Source: Synaphobranchus kaupii (lineage: Eukaryota; Chordata; Actinopteri; Anguilliformes; Synaphobranchidae). Taken from it: DNA of 64,000 nt. The stretch is taken from positions 22,501 to 86,500 of the forward strand of contig CM056388.1 in NCBI GenBank assembly GCA_029718625.1, given 5' to 3'. This document shows, in pieces, positions 45,200-57,104 of the stretch (position 1 is the stretch's first letter; each line of letters starts with the position of its first letter). A program made the translations under genes and the position numbers. The notes beneath the pieces were generated by a model. It was not told where the DNA came from. It made no database searches and was given only the letters and a program-made list of their open reading frames with translations.

Positions 45200-45442
45200 A
45201 TTTTTAAAAGTTTTGTTTTCCGTTTTCGCACGCGATGGGGCTGTTCGCCGAGGTAAAAGGTGGAAACTATCACTGTATTATTCACAATGATGATAATTAA
45301 ACGTCTTCGTATCCTAATTATGCAGTCGATAATATTCACTCTCGTAATTTTGCTCCTTTGACCGCGTTGATAAGCAAAATTAAACGGAACCGGCGGTTGA
45401 CGTTTAGAAACAATTTAACCCGGGTCAGCTCAGGGCAACTTC

Positions 45443-45560
45443 GCTCACGGCCATACCACACTGAAAGAGCCCGAACTCGTCCGATCTCGGAAGCCAAACA
45501 GTGTAGGGCCTGGTTAGTACTTGGATGGGAGACCGCCTGGGAATACTAGGTGCTGTAAGC
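45443..45560 (+). rRNA. 5S rRNA: 5S rRNA, type B (unit 24)
   Basis: 118 nt, no change noticed. Confidence 0.95.
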
Positions 45561-45797
45561 ATTTTTAAAAGTTTTGTTTTCCGTTTTCGCACGCGATGGG
45601 GCTGTTCGCCGAGGTAAAAGGTGGAAACTATCACTGTATTATTCACAATGATGATAATTAAACGTATCCTAATTATGCAGTCGATAACATGCACTCTCGT
45701 AATTGTGCTCCTTTGACCGCGTTGATAAACAGAATTAAGCGGAACCGGCGTTTGAAATTTAGAAACAATTTAACCCGGGTCAGCTCATTTCACCTTT

Positions 45798-45834
45798 GCT
45801 CACGGCCATCCCACACTGAAAAGGCCCGAACCCG
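45798..45834 (+). pseudogene. Truncated 5S stub (type C)
   Basis: Unit 24 stub. Confidence 0.85.
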
Positions 45835-45912
45835 AGCTGTATTGTGATAGCGCATTTTCAAAACTCAAGTGTCATCGATTGCAGTGCGCATTAGGTGTAA
45901 ACGACAATTCGG

Positions 45913-45997
45913 CAGCTCAGAGCACCTGTCCTCAAGCGATCCGCTAGCCTCAGCCTTTCAGTAGCTTGGATGACAGGCTCACGCCACCGCGCCCAGC
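45913..45997 (-). ncRNA. 7SL Alu-domain segment
   Basis: 85-nt form. The spacer beyond the CRE has cagtctgtttc in place of cagtctgattc. Confidence 0.7.
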
Positions 45998-46663
45998 GAA
46001 AGCCGAATGGCATTTTATTGCTTTTCTAGAAAGCAGTGTTGTGACGTCAAATAGGCATCAGTCTGTTTCTCTGCGCAACGTTCCCTAGAGTGGTAGGCTA
46101 TAAATAGGCAGAGGAAACAAGGTCAACAAGAAAACAGCAAACATTAGGTCAATCGTTAGCCGACAGCAACGTGAAGTGAAATAAAAATAATAATAACGGG
46201 AGATTTTGCAAAAACAAAGCAGAAACTAAATAAGCCCCTCTTCAGTCTGACCGAAGCTAAACGAAAATCGAAATAAAAATAGAAAAGTAAGTAAAAGCAA
46301 ACCTACTTAAAATTCAAAGTTATTCTGATAGGTTCGTTAATTTAGCTAAACCAGCAGCCAATCTATGCCTATAAATGAACATTTTGTTGTTAATATGAGT
46401 TCTGTAACTTATTAAATTGAGTTTGCAGGAAAAGATAATTCTGAATAGAAACCGCTTGACGTGCCTTTACGCATGAATCCAAACACACATAGATTTTGAT
46501 TGTACCAAAGAACAAATTCCGATAAGGAAAATGACTAATTATGCAGTCGACAATATGCACTCTCGTAATTGTGCTCCTTTGACCGCGTTGATAAGCAAAA
46601 TAAAGCGGAACCGGCGGTTGAAGTTTAGAAATAATTTAACCCGGGTCAGCTCCGGTCACCTTC

Positions 46664-46781
46664 GCTCACGGCCATACCACACTGAAAATGCCCGAACTCG
46701 TCTGATCTCGGAAGCCAAGCAGTGTAGGGCTTGGTTAGTACTTGGATGGGAGACCGCCTGGGAATACTAGGTGCTGTAAGC
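46664..46781 (+). rRNA. 5S rRNA: 5S rRNA, type A (unit 25)
   Basis: 118 nt, no change noticed. Confidence 0.95.
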
Positions 46782-47024
46782 ATTTTTAAAAGTTTTGTTT
46801 TCCGTTTTCGCACGCGATGGGGCTGTTCGCCGAGGTAAAAGGTGGAAACTATCACTGTATTATTCACAATGATGATAATTAAACGTCTTCGTATCCTAAT
46901 TATGCAGTCGATAATATTCACTCTCGTAATTTTGCTCCTTTGACCGCGTTGATAAGCAAAATTAAACGGAACCGGCGGTTGACGTTTAGAAACAATTTAA
47001 CCCGGGTCAGCTCAGGGCAACTTC

Positions 47025-47142
47025 GCTCACGGCCATACCACACTGAAAGAGCCCGAACTCGTCCGATCTCGGAAGCCAAACAGTGTAGGGCCTGGTTAGT
47101 ACTTGGATGGGAGACCGCCTGGGAATACTAGGTGCTGTAAGC
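47025..47142 (+). rRNA. 5S rRNA: 5S rRNA, type B (unit 25)
   Basis: 118 nt, no change noticed. Confidence 0.95.
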
Positions 47143-47379
47143 ATTTTTAAAAGTTTTGTTTTCCGTTTTCGCACGCGATGGGGCTGTTCGCCGAGGTAAA
47201 AGGTGGAAACTATCACTGTATTATTCACAATGATGATAATTAAACGTATCCTAATTATGCAGTCGATAACATGCACTCTCGTAATTGTGCTCCTTTGACC
47301 GCGTTGATAAACAGAATTAAGCGGAACCGGCGTTTGAAATTTAGAAACAATTTAACTCGGGTCAGCTCATTTCACCTTT

Positions 47380-47416
47380 GCTCACGGCCATCCCACACTG
47401 AAAAGGCCCGAACCCG
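47380..47416 (+). pseudogene. Truncated 5S stub (type C)
   Basis: Unit 25 stub, with the ttaactcggg marker. Confidence 0.85.
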
Positions 47417-47494
47417 AGCTGTATTGTGATAGCGCATTTTCAAAACTCAAGTGTCATCGATTGCAGTGCGCATTAGGTGTAAACGACAATTCGG

Positions 47495-47579
47495 CAGCTC
47501 AGAGCACCTGTCCTCAAGCGATCCGCTAGCCTCAGCCTTTCAGTAGCTTGGATGACAGGCTCACGCCACCGCGCCCAGC
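47495..47579 (-). ncRNA. 7SL Alu-domain segment
   Basis: 85-nt form. Confidence 0.7.
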
Positions 47580-48245
47580 GAAAGCCGAATGGCATTTTAT
47601 TGCTTTTCTAGAAAGCAGTGTTGTGACGTCAAATAGGCATCAGTCTGATTCTCTGCGCAACGTTCCCTAGAGTGGTAGGCTATAAATAGGCAGAGGAAAC
47701 AAGGTCAACAAGAAAACAGCAAACATTAGGTCAATCGTTAGCCGACAGCAACGTGAAGTGAAATAAAAATAATAATAACGGGAGATTTTGCAAAAACAAA
47801 GCAGAAACTAAATAAGCCCCTCTTCAGTCTGACCGAAGCTAAACGAAAATCGAAATAAAAATAGAAAAGTAAGTAAAAGCAAACCTACTTAAAATTCAAA
47901 GTTATTCTGACAGGTTCGTTAATTTAGCTAAACCAGCAGCCAATCTATGCCTATAAATGAACATTTTGTTGTTAATATGAGTTCTGTAACTTATTAAATT
48001 GAGTTTGCAGGAAAAGATAATTCTGAATAGAAACCGCTTGACGTGCCTTTACGCATGAATCCAAACACACATAGATTTTGATTGTACCAAAGAACAAATT
48101 CCGATAAGGAAAATGACTAATTATGCAGTCGACAATATGCACTCTCGTAATTGTGCTCCTTTGACCGCGTTGATAAGAAAAATAAAGCGGAACCGGCGGT
48201 TGAAGTTTAGAAATAATTTAACCCGGGTCAGCTCCGGTCACCTTC

Positions 48246-48363
48246 GCTCACGGCCCTACCACACTGAAAATGCCCGAACTCGTCTGATCTCGGAAGCCAA
48301 GCAGTGTAGGGCTTGGTTAGTACTTGGATGGGAGACCGCCTGGGAATACTAGGTGCTGTAAGC
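48246..48363 (+). rRNA. 5S rRNA: 5S rRNA, type A (unit 26), A11C
   Basis: Duplicate of 39975. Confidence 0.94.
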
Positions 48364-48606
48364 ATTTTTAAAAGTTTTGTTTTCCGTTTTCGCACGCGAT
48401 GGGGCTGTTCGCCGAGGTAAAAGGTGGAAACTATCACTGTATTATTCACAATGATGATAATTAAACGTCTTCGTATCCTAATTATGCAGTCGATAATATT
48501 CACTCTCGTAATTTTGCTCCTTTGACCGCGTTGATAAGCAAAATTAAACGGAACCGGCGGTTGACGTTTAGAAACAATTTAACCCGGGTCAGCTCAGGGC
48601 AACTTC

Positions 48607-48724
48607 GCTCACGGCCATACCACACTGAAAGAGCCCGAACTCGTCCGATCTCGGAAGCCAAACAGTGTAGGGCCTGGTTAGTACTTGGATGGGAGACCGC
48701 CTGGGAATACTAGGTGCTGTAAGC
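48607..48724 (+). rRNA. 5S rRNA: 5S rRNA, type B (unit 26, first)
   Basis: A-B-B-C unit. Confidence 0.95.
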
Positions 48725-48967
48725 ATTTTTAAAAGTTTTGTTTTCCGTTTTCGCACGCGATGGGGCTGTTCGCCGAGGTAAAAGGTGGAAACTATCACTG
48801 TATTATTCACAATGATGATAATTAAACGTCTTCGTATCCTAATTATGCAGTCGATAATATTCACTCTCGTAATTTTGCTCCTTTGACCGCGTTGATAAGC
48901 AAAATTAAACGGAACCGGCGGTTGACGTTTAGAAACAATTTAACCCGGGTCAGCTCAGGGCAACTTC

Positions 48968-49085
48968 GCTCACGGCCATACCACACTGAAAGAGCCCGAA
49001 CTCGTCCGATCTCGGAAGCCAAACAGTGTAGGGCCTGGTTAGTACTTGGATGGGAGACCGCCTGGGAATACTAGGTGCTGTAAGC
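48968..49085 (+). rRNA. 5S rRNA: 5S rRNA, type B (unit 26, second)
   Basis: 361 bp after the first. Confidence 0.95.
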
Positions 49086-49322
49086 ATTTTTAAAAGTTTT
49101 GTTTTCCGTTTTCGCACGCGATGGGGCTGTTCGCCGAGGTAAAAGGTGGAAACTATCACTGTATTATTCACAATGATGATAATTAAACGTATCCTAATTA
49201 TGCAGTCGATAACATGCACTCTCGTAATTGTGCTCCTTTGACCGCGTTGATAAACAGAATTAAGCGGAACCGGCGTTTGAAATTTAGAAACAATTTAACC
49301 CGGGTCAGCTCATTTCACCTTT

Positions 49323-49359
49323 GCTCACGGCCATCCCACACTGAAAAGGCCCGAACCCG
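49323..49359 (+). pseudogene. Truncated 5S stub (type C)
   Basis: Unit 26 stub. Confidence 0.85.
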
Positions 49360-49437
49360 AGCTGTATTGTGATAGCGCATTTTCAAAACTCAAGTGTCAT
49401 CGATTGCAGTGCGCATTAGGTGTAAACGACAATTCGG

Positions 49438-49522
49438 CAGCTCAGAGCACCTGTCCTCAAGCGATCCGCTAGCCTCAGCCTTTCAGTAGCTTGGATGACA
49501 GGCTCACGCCACCGCGCCCAGC
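49438..49522 (-). ncRNA. 7SL Alu-domain segment
   Basis: 85-nt form. Confidence 0.7.
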
Positions 49523-50195
49523 GAAAGCCGAATGGCATTTTATTGCTTTTCTAGAAAGCAGTGTTGTGACGTCAAATAGGCATCAGTCTGATTCTCTGCG
49601 CAACGTTCCCTAGAGTGGTAGGCTATAAATAGGCAGAGGAAACAAGGTCAACAAGAAAACAGCAAACATTAGGTCAATCGTTAGCCGACAGCAACGTGAA
49701 GTGAAATAAAAATAATAATAACGGGAGATTTTGCAAAAACAAAGCAGAAACTAAATAAGCCCCTCTTCAGTCTGACCGAAGCTAAACGAAAATCGAAATA
49801 AAAATAGAAAAGTAAGTAAAAGCAAACCTACTTAAAATTCAAAGTTATTCTGACAGGTTCGTTAATTTAGCTAAACCAGCAGCCAATCTATGCCTATAAA
49901 TGAACATTTTGTTGTTAATATGAGTTCTGTAACTTATTAAATTGAGTTTGCAGGAAAAGATAATTCTGAATAGAAACCGCTTGACGTGCCTTTACGCATG
50001 AATCCAAACACACATAGATTTTGATTGTACCAAAGAACAAATTCCGATAAGGAAAATGACTAATTATGCAGTCGACAATATGCACTCTCGTAATTGTGCT
50101 CCTTTGACCGCGTTGATAAGAAAAATAAAGCGGAACCGGCGGTTGAAGTTTAGAAATAATTTAACCCGGGTCAGCTCCGGTCACCTTCGCTCACG

Positions 50196-50710
50196 AGCCG
50201 ATTCTGTTACCATCACCGATAACAATGGAGAAAGTCCAAGGTCCATCACGCGAGATTTATGGGCACAGATTATAATCTTGTACTCTAGAGTATTACCATC
50301 AACGAGCACTATTGACTGATGGGGAATTCCCCCATCATGCAACTGATTTACGTAACGTTGTAATAAAATCTCCCGCGATTTTTTGTGTTTTTAATCAAGT
50401 CGGAGATTTTTTACGGTAAAATAAGACATTTTATGACAGTTTGTGATTCCCGTACCCCACCCCCAACCCCTAAACATAACCTCACAGGAGTTCATGTAAC
50501 TCGGGCTCATGCCCGAACTGTTAAGATAGTAAAATGAATTAATCGTCATAGGCTGTGGGACGTTGCATTATGGGGGAATTCCCCATCAGTCAATAGTGCT
50601 CGTTGATGGTAATACTCTAGAGTACAAGATTATAATCTGTGCCCATAAATCTCGCGTGATGGACCTTGGACTTTCTCCATTGTTATCGGTGATGGTAACA
50701 GAATCGGGTG
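50196..50710. mobile_element. Foldback/MITE-like DNA transposon with 8-bp target duplication
   Basis: The 515-bp insert is flanked by CGCTCACG at 50188-50195 and 50711-50718, which is the -1 to +7 sequence of the 5S gene. Its arms (about 50198-50343 and 50562-50708) are ~146-bp inverted repeats starting CCGATTCTGTTACCATCACC, nearly perfect. The outermost 2-3 bases do not match. The ~220-bp core has no ORF. An 8-bp duplication is typical of hAT and some other DNA transposons, so the superfamily is uncertain. The insertion displaces the normal upstream region of this 5S gene by 515 bp. Confidence 0.82.
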
Positions 50711-50711
50711 C

Positions 50712-50829
50712 GCTCACGGCCATACCACACTGAAAATGCCCGAACTCGTCTGATCTCGGAAGCCAAGCAGTGTAGGGCTTGGTTAGTACTTGGATGGGAG
50801 ACCGCCTGGGAATACTAGGTGCTGTAAGC
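50712..50829 (+). rRNA. 5S rRNA: 5S rRNA, type A (unit 27), directly after a transposon
   Basis: The complete 118-nt gene is rebuilt because the duplicated target contains its first bases. The internal promoter is intact. The usual element at -30 is replaced by transposon sequence. Confidence 0.93.
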
Positions 50830-51072
50830 ATTTTTAAAAGTTTTGTTTTCCGTTTTCGCACGCGATGGGGCTGTTCGCCGAGGTAAAAGGTGGAAACTAT
50901 CACTGTATTATTCACAATGATGATAATTAAACGTCTTCGTATCCTAATTATGCAGTCGATAATATTCACTCTCGTAATTTTGCTCCTTTGACCGCGTTGA
51001 TAAGCAAAATTAAACGGAACCGGCGGTTGACGTTTAGAAACAATTTAACCCGGGTCAGCTCAGAGCAACTTC

Positions 51073-51190
51073 GCTCACGGCCATACCACACTGAAAGAGC
51101 CCGAACTCGTCCGATCTCGGAAGCCAAACAGTGTAGGGCCTGGTTAGTACTTGGATGGGAGACCGCCTGGGAATACTAGGTGCTGTAAGC
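51073..51190 (+). rRNA. 5S rRNA: 5S rRNA, type B (unit 27, first)
   Basis: The base run upstream is cagagcaac in place of cagggcaac. Confidence 0.95.
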
Positions 51191-51427
51191 ATTTTTAAAA
51201 GTTTTGTTTTCCGTTTTCGCACGCGATGGGGCTGTTCGCCGAGGTAAAAGGTGGAAACTATCACTGTATTATTCACAATGATGATAATTAAACGTATCCT
51301 AATTATGCAGTCGATAACATGCACTCTCGTAATTGTGCTCCTTTGACCGCGTTGATAAGCAAAATTAAACGGAACCGGCGGTTGACGTTTAGAAACAATT
51401 TAACCCGGGTCAGCTCAGGGCAACTTC

Positions 51428-51545
51428 GCTCACGGCCATACCACACTGAAAGAGCCCGAACTCGTCCGATCTCGGAAGCCAAACAGTGTAGGGCCTGGTT
51501 AGTACTTGGATGGGAGACCGCCTGGGAATACTAGGTGCTGTAAGC
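51428..51545 (+). rRNA. 5S rRNA: 5S rRNA, type B (unit 27, second; chimeric monomer)
   Basis: Only 355 bp after the previous gene. Its spacer starts as a B-to-C spacer (aacgtatcctaatt, gataacatgcac) and changes to type B sequence before the gene. Confidence 0.95.
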
Positions 51546-51783
51546 ATTTTTAAAAGTTTTGTTTTCCGTTTTCGCACGCGATGGGGCTGTTCGCCGAGGT
51601 AAAAGGGTGGAAACTATCACTGTATTATTCACAATGATGATAATTAAACGTATCCTAATTATGCAGTCGATAACATGCACTCTCGTAATTGTGCTCCTTT
51701 GACCGCGTTGATAAACAGAATTAAGCGGAACCGGCGTTTGAAATTTAGAAACAATTTAACCCGGGTCAGCTCATTTCACCTTT

Positions 51784-51820
51784 GCTCACGGCCATCCCAC
51801 ACTGAAAAGGCCCGAACCCG
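51784..51820 (+). pseudogene. Truncated 5S stub (type C)
   Basis: Unit 27 stub. The preceding spacer has an extra G (aaaagggtgg). Confidence 0.85.
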
Positions 51821-51898
51821 AGCTGTATTGTGATAGCGCATTTTCAAAACTCAAGTGTCATCGATTGCAGTGCGCATTAGGTGTAAACGACAATTCGG

Positions 51899-51983
51899 CA
51901 GCTCAGAGCACCTGTCCTCAAGCGATCCGCTAGCCTCAGCCTTTCAGTAGCTTGGATGACAGGCTCACGCCACCGCGCCCAGC
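51899..51983 (-). ncRNA. 7SL Alu-domain segment
   Basis: 85-nt form. Confidence 0.7.
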
Positions 51984-52649
51984 GAAAGCCGAATGGCATT
52001 TTATTGCTTTTCTAGAAAGCAGTGTTGTGACGTCAAATAGGCATCAGTCTGATTCTCTGCGCAACGTTCCCTAGAGTGGTAGGCTATAAATAGGCAGAGG
52101 AAACAAGGTCAACAAGAAAACAGCAAACATTAGGTCAATCGTTAGCCGACAGCAACGTGAAGTGAAATAAAAATAATAATAACGGGAGATTTTGCAAAAA
52201 CAAAGCAGAAACTAAATAAGCCCCTCTTCAGTCTGACCGAAGCTAAACGAAAATCGAAATAAAAATAGAAAAGTAAGTAAAAGCAAACCTACTTAAAATT
52301 CAAAGTTATTCTGACAGGTTCGTTAATTTAGCTAAACCAGCAGCCAATCTATGCCTATAAATGAACATTTTGTTGTTAATATGAGTTCTGTAACTTATTA
52401 AATTGAGTTTGCAGGAAAAGATAATTCTGAATAGAAACCGCTTGACGTGCCTTTACGCATGAATCCAAACACACATAGATTTTGATTGTACCAAAGAACA
52501 AATTCCGATAAGGAAAATGACTAATTATGCAGTCGACAATATGCACTCTCGTAATTGTGCTCCTTTGACCGCGTTGATAAGAAAAATAAAGCGGAACCGG
52601 CGGTTGAAGTTTAGAAATAATTTAACCCGGGTCAGCTCCGGTCACCTTC

Positions 52650-52767
52650 GCTCACGGCCATACCACACTGAAAATGCCCGAACTCGTCTGATCTCGGAAG
52701 CCAAGCAGTGTAGGGCTTGGTTAGTACTTGGATGGGAGACCGCCTGGGAATACTAGGTGCTGTAAGC
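52650..52767 (+). rRNA. 5S rRNA: 5S rRNA, type A (unit 28)
   Basis: 118 nt, no change noticed. Confidence 0.95.
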
Positions 52768-53010
52768 ATTTTTAAAAGTTTTGTTTTCCGTTTTCGCACG
52801 CGATGGGGCTGTTCGCCGAGGTAAAAGGTGGAAACTATCACTGTATTATTCACAATGATGATAATTAAACGTCTTCGTATCCTAATTATGCAGTCAATAA
52901 TATTCACTCTCGTAATTTTGCTCCTTTGACCGCGTTGATAAGCAAAATTAAACGGAACCGGCGGTTGACGTTTAGAAACAATTTAACCCGGGTCAGCTCA
53001 GGGCAACTTC

Positions 53011-53128
53011 GCTCACGGCCATACCACACTGAAAGAGCCCGAACTCGTCCGATCTCGGAAGCCAAACAGTGTAGGGCCTGGTTAGTACTTGGATGGGAGA
53101 CCGCCTGGGAATACTAGGTGCTGTAAGC
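53011..53128 (+). rRNA. 5S rRNA: 5S rRNA, type B (unit 28)
   Basis: 118 nt. The following spacer has aaaagctgg, shared with unit 33. Confidence 0.95.
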
Positions 53129-53365
53129 ATTTTTAAAAGTTTTGTTTTCCGTTTTCGCACGCGATGGGGCTGTTCGCCGAGGTAAAAGCTGGAAACTATC
53201 ACTGTATTATTCACAATGATGATAATTAAACGTATCCTAATTATGCAGTCGATAACATGCACTCTCGTAATTGTGCTCCTTTGACCGCGTTGATAAACAG
53301 AATTAAGCGGAACCGGCGTTTGAAATTTAGAAACAATTTAACCCGGGTCAGCTCATTTCACCTTT

Positions 53366-53402
53366 GCTCACGGCCATCCCACACTGAAAAGGCCCGAACC
53401 CG
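53366..53402 (+). pseudogene. Truncated 5S stub (type C)
   Basis: Unit 28 stub. The downstream cgatttcagtg is shared with unit 33. Confidence 0.85.
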
Positions 53403-53480
53403 AGCTGTATTGTGATAGCGCATTTTCAAAACTCAAGTGTCATCGATTTCAGTGCGCATTAGGTGTAAACGACAATTCGG

Positions 53481-53565
53481 CAGCTCAGAGCACCTGTCCT
53501 CAAGCGATCCGCTAGCCTCAGCCTTTCAGTAGCTTGGATGACAGGCTCACGCCACCGCGCCCAGC
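53481..53565 (-). ncRNA. 7SL Alu-domain segment
   Basis: 85-nt form. Confidence 0.7.
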
Positions 53566-54232
53566 GAAAGCCGAATGGCATTTTATTGCTTTTCTAGAAA
53601 GCAGTGTTGTGACGTCAAATAGGCATCAGTCTGATTCTCTGCGCAACGTTCCCTAGAGTGGTAGGCTATAAATAGGCAGAGGAAACAAGGTCAACAAGAA
53701 AACAGCAAACATTAGGTCAATCGTTAGCCGACAGCAACGTGAAGTGAAATAAAAATAATAATAACGGGAGATTTTGCAAAAACAAAGCAGAAACTAAATA
53801 AGCCCCTCTTCAGTCTGACCGAAGCTAAACGAAAAATCGAAATAAAAATAGAAAAGTAAGTAAAAGCAAACCTACTTAAAATTCAAAGTTATTCTGACAG
53901 GTTCGTTAATTTAGCTAAACCAGCAGCCAATCTATGCCTATAAATGAACATTTTGTTGTTAATATGAGTTCTGTAACTTATTAAATTGAGTTTGCAGGAA
54001 AAGATAATTCTGAATAGAAACCGCTTCACGTGCCTTTACGCATGAATCCAAACACACATAGATTTTGATTGTACCAAAGAACAAATTCCGATAAGGAAAA
54101 TGACTAATTATGCAGTCGACAATATGCACTCTCGTAATTGTGCTCCTTTGACCGCGTTGATAAGCAAAATAAAGCGGAACCGGCGGTTGAAGTTTAGAAA
54201 TAATTTAACCCGGGTCAGCTCCGGTCACTTTC

Positions 54233-54350
54233 GCTCACGGCCATACCACACTGAAAATGCCCGAACTCGTCTGATCTCGGAAGCCAAGCAGTGTAGGGCT
54301 TGGTTAGTACTTGGATGGGAGACCGCCTGGGAATACTAGGTGCTGTAAGC
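54233..54350 (+). rRNA. 5S rRNA: 5S rRNA, type A (unit 29)
   Basis: 118 nt, box C intact. The upstream spacer is of the gcttcacgtg type. Confidence 0.95.
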
Positions 54351-54593
54351 ATTTTTAAAAGTTTTGTTTTCCGTTTTCGCACGCGATGGGGCTGTTCGCC
54401 GAGGTAAAAGGTGGAAACTATCACTGTATTATTCACAATGATGATAATTAAACGTCTTCGTATCCTAATTATGCAGTCGATAATATTCACTCTCGTAATT
54501 TTGCTCCTTTGACCGCGTTGATAAGCAAAATTAAACGGAACCGGCGGTTGACGTTTAGAAACAATTTAACCCGGGTCAGCTCAAGGCAACTTC

Positions 54594-54711
54594 GCTCACG
54601 GCCATACCACACTGAAAGAGCCCGAACTCGTCCGATCTCGGAAGCCAAACAGTGTAGGGCCTGGTTAGTACTTGGATGGGAGACCGCCTGGGAATACTAG
54701 GTGCTGTAAGC
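54594..54711 (+). rRNA. 5S rRNA: 5S rRNA, type B (unit 29)
   Basis: 118 nt. The upstream run reads caaggcaac. Two compensating 1-nt indels follow in the spacer. Confidence 0.95.
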
Positions 54712-54948
54712 ATTTTTAAAAGTTTTTGTTTTCCGTTTTCGCACGCGATGGGCTGTTCGCCGAGGTAAAAGGTGGAAACTATCACTGTATTATTCACAAT
54801 GATGATAATTAAACGTATCCTAATTATGCAGTCGATAACATGCACTCTCGTAATTGTGCTCCTTTGACCGCGTTGATAAACAGAATTAAGCGGAACCGGC
54901 GTTTGAAATTTAGAAACAATTTAACCCGGGTCAGCTCATTTCACCTTT

Positions 54949-54985
54949 GCTCACGGCCATCCCACACTGAAAAGGCCCGAACCCG
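54949..54985 (+). pseudogene. Truncated 5S stub (type C)
   Basis: Unit 29 stub. Confidence 0.85.
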
Positions 54986-55063
54986 AGCTGTATTGTGATA
55001 GCGCATTTTCAAAACTCAAGTGTCATCGATTGCAGTGCGCATTAGGTGTAAACGACAATTCGG

Positions 55064-55148
55064 CAGCTCAGAGCACCTGTCCTCAAGCGATCCGCTAGCC
55101 TCAGCCTTTCAGTAGCTTGGATGACAGGCTCACGCCACCGCGCCCAGC
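55064..55148 (-). ncRNA. 7SL Alu-domain segment
   Basis: 85-nt form. Confidence 0.7.
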
Positions 55149-55818
55149 GAAAGCCGAATGGCATTTTATTGCTTTTCTAGAAAGCAGTGTTGTGACGTCA
55201 AATAGGCATCAGTCTGATTCTCTGCGCAACGTTCCCTAGAGTGGTAGGCTATAAATAGGCAGAGGAAACAAGGTCAACAAGAAAACAGCAAACATTAGGT
55301 CAATCGTTAGCCGACAGCAACGTGAAGTGAAATAAAAATAATAATAACGGGAGATTTTGCAAAAACAAAGCAGAAACTAAATAAGCCCCTCTTCAGTCTG
55401 ACCGAAGCTAAACGAAAATCGAAATAAAAATAGCTAGAAAAGTAAGTAAAAGCAAACCTACTTAAAATTCAAAGTTATTCTGACAGGTTCGTTAATTTAG
55501 CTAAACCAGCAGCCAATCTATGCCTATAAATGAACATTTTGTTGTTAATATGAGTTCTGTAACTTATTAAATTGAGTTTGCAGGAAAAGATAATTCTGAA
55601 TAGAAACCGCTTCACGTGCCTTTATGCATGAATCCAAACACACATAGATTTTGATTGTACCAAAGAACACATTCAGATAAGGAAAATGACTAATTATGCA
55701 GTCGACAATATGCACTCTCGTTATTGTGCTCCTTTGACCGCGTTGATAAGCAAAATAAAGCGGAACCGGCGGTTGAAGTTTAGAAATAATTTAACCCGGG
55801 TCAGCTCCGGTCACCTTC

Positions 55819-55936
55819 GCTCACGGCCATACCACACTGAAAATGCCCGAACTCGTCTGATCTCGGAAGCCAAGCAGTGTAGGGCTTGGTTAGTACTTGG
55901 ATGGGAGACCGCCTGGGAATACTAGGTGCTGTAAGC
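55819..55936 (+). rRNA. 5S rRNA: 5S rRNA, type A (unit 30, first)
   Basis: First of two type A genes in an A-A-B-C unit. The upstream sequence is of the early-array kind (ctcgttattgtg). Confidence 0.95.
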
Positions 55937-56173
55937 ATTTTTAAAAGTTTTGTTTTCCGTTTTCGCACGCGATGGGGCTGTTCGCCGAGGTAAAAGGTGG
56001 AAACTATCACTGTATTATTCACAATGATGATAATTAAACGTATCCTAATTATGCAGTCGACAATATGCACTCTCGTAATTGTGCTCATTTGACTGCGTTG
56101 ATAAGCAAAATAAAGCGGAACCGGCGGTTGAAGTTTAGAAATAATTTAACCCGGGTCAGCTCCGGTCACCTTC

Positions 56174-56291
56174 GCTCACGGCCATACCACACTGAAAATG
56201 CCCGAACTCGTCTGATCTCGGAAGCCAAGCAGTGTAGGGCTTGGTTAGTACTTGGATGGGAGACCGCCTGGGAATACTAGGTGCTGTAAGC
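56174..56291 (+). rRNA. 5S rRNA: 5S rRNA, type A (unit 30, second; chimeric monomer)
   Basis: 355 bp after the first. The spacer begins as B-to-C type and continues as type A. This is the only A-A tandem in the window. Confidence 0.95.
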
Positions 56292-56549
56292 ATTTTTAAA
56301 AGTTTTGTTTTCCGTTTTCGCACGCGATGGGGCTGTTCGCCGAGGTAAAAGGTGGAAACTATCACTGTATTATTCACAATGATGATAATTAAACGTCTTC
56401 GTATCCTAATTATGCAGTCGACAATATTCACTCTCGTAATTTTGCTGCTTTGACCGCGTTGATAAGCAAAATTAAACGGAACCGGCGGTTGACGTTTAGA
56501 AACAATTTAACCCGGGTCAGCTCAGGGCAACTTCGCTCACGGCAACTTC

Positions 56550-56667
56550 GCTCACGGCCATACCACACTGAAAGAGCCCGAACTCGTCCGATCTCGGAAG
56601 CCAAACAGTGTAGGGCCTGGTTAGTACTTGGATGGGAGACCGCCTGGGAATACTAGGTGCTGTAAGC
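56550..56667 (+). rRNA. 5S rRNA: 5S rRNA, type B (unit 30)
   Basis: A 15-bp direct duplication (ggcaacttcgctcac) ends at the gene start, placing an extra GCTCAC just upstream. Confidence 0.95.
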
Positions 56668-56904
56668 ATTTTTAAAAGTTTTGTTTTCCGTTTTCGCACG
56701 CGATGGGGCTGTTCGCCGAGGTAAAAGGTGGAAACTATCACTGTATTATTCACAATGATGATAATTAAACGTATCCTAATTATGCAGTCGATAATATGCA
56801 CTCTCGTAATTGTGCTCCTTTGACCGCGTTGATAAACAGAATTAAGCGGAACCGGCGTTTGAAATTTAGAAACAATTTAACCCGGGTCAGCTCATTTCAC
56901 CTTT

Positions 56905-56941
56905 GCTCACGGCCATCCCACACTGAAAAGGCCCGAACCCG
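56905..56941 (+). pseudogene. Truncated 5S stub (type C)
   Basis: Unit 30 stub. Confidence 0.85.
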
Positions 56942-57019
56942 AGCTGTATTGTGATAGCGCATTTTCAAAACTCAAGTGTCATCGATTGCAGTGCGCATTA
57001 GGTGTAAACGACAATTCGG

Positions 57020-57104
57020 CAGCTCAGAGCACCTGTCCTCAAGCGATCCGCTAGCCTCAGCCTTTCAGTAGCTTGGATGACAGGCTCACGCCACCGCGCC
57101 CAGC
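57020..57104 (-). ncRNA. 7SL Alu-domain segment
   Basis: 85-nt form. Confidence 0.7.
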
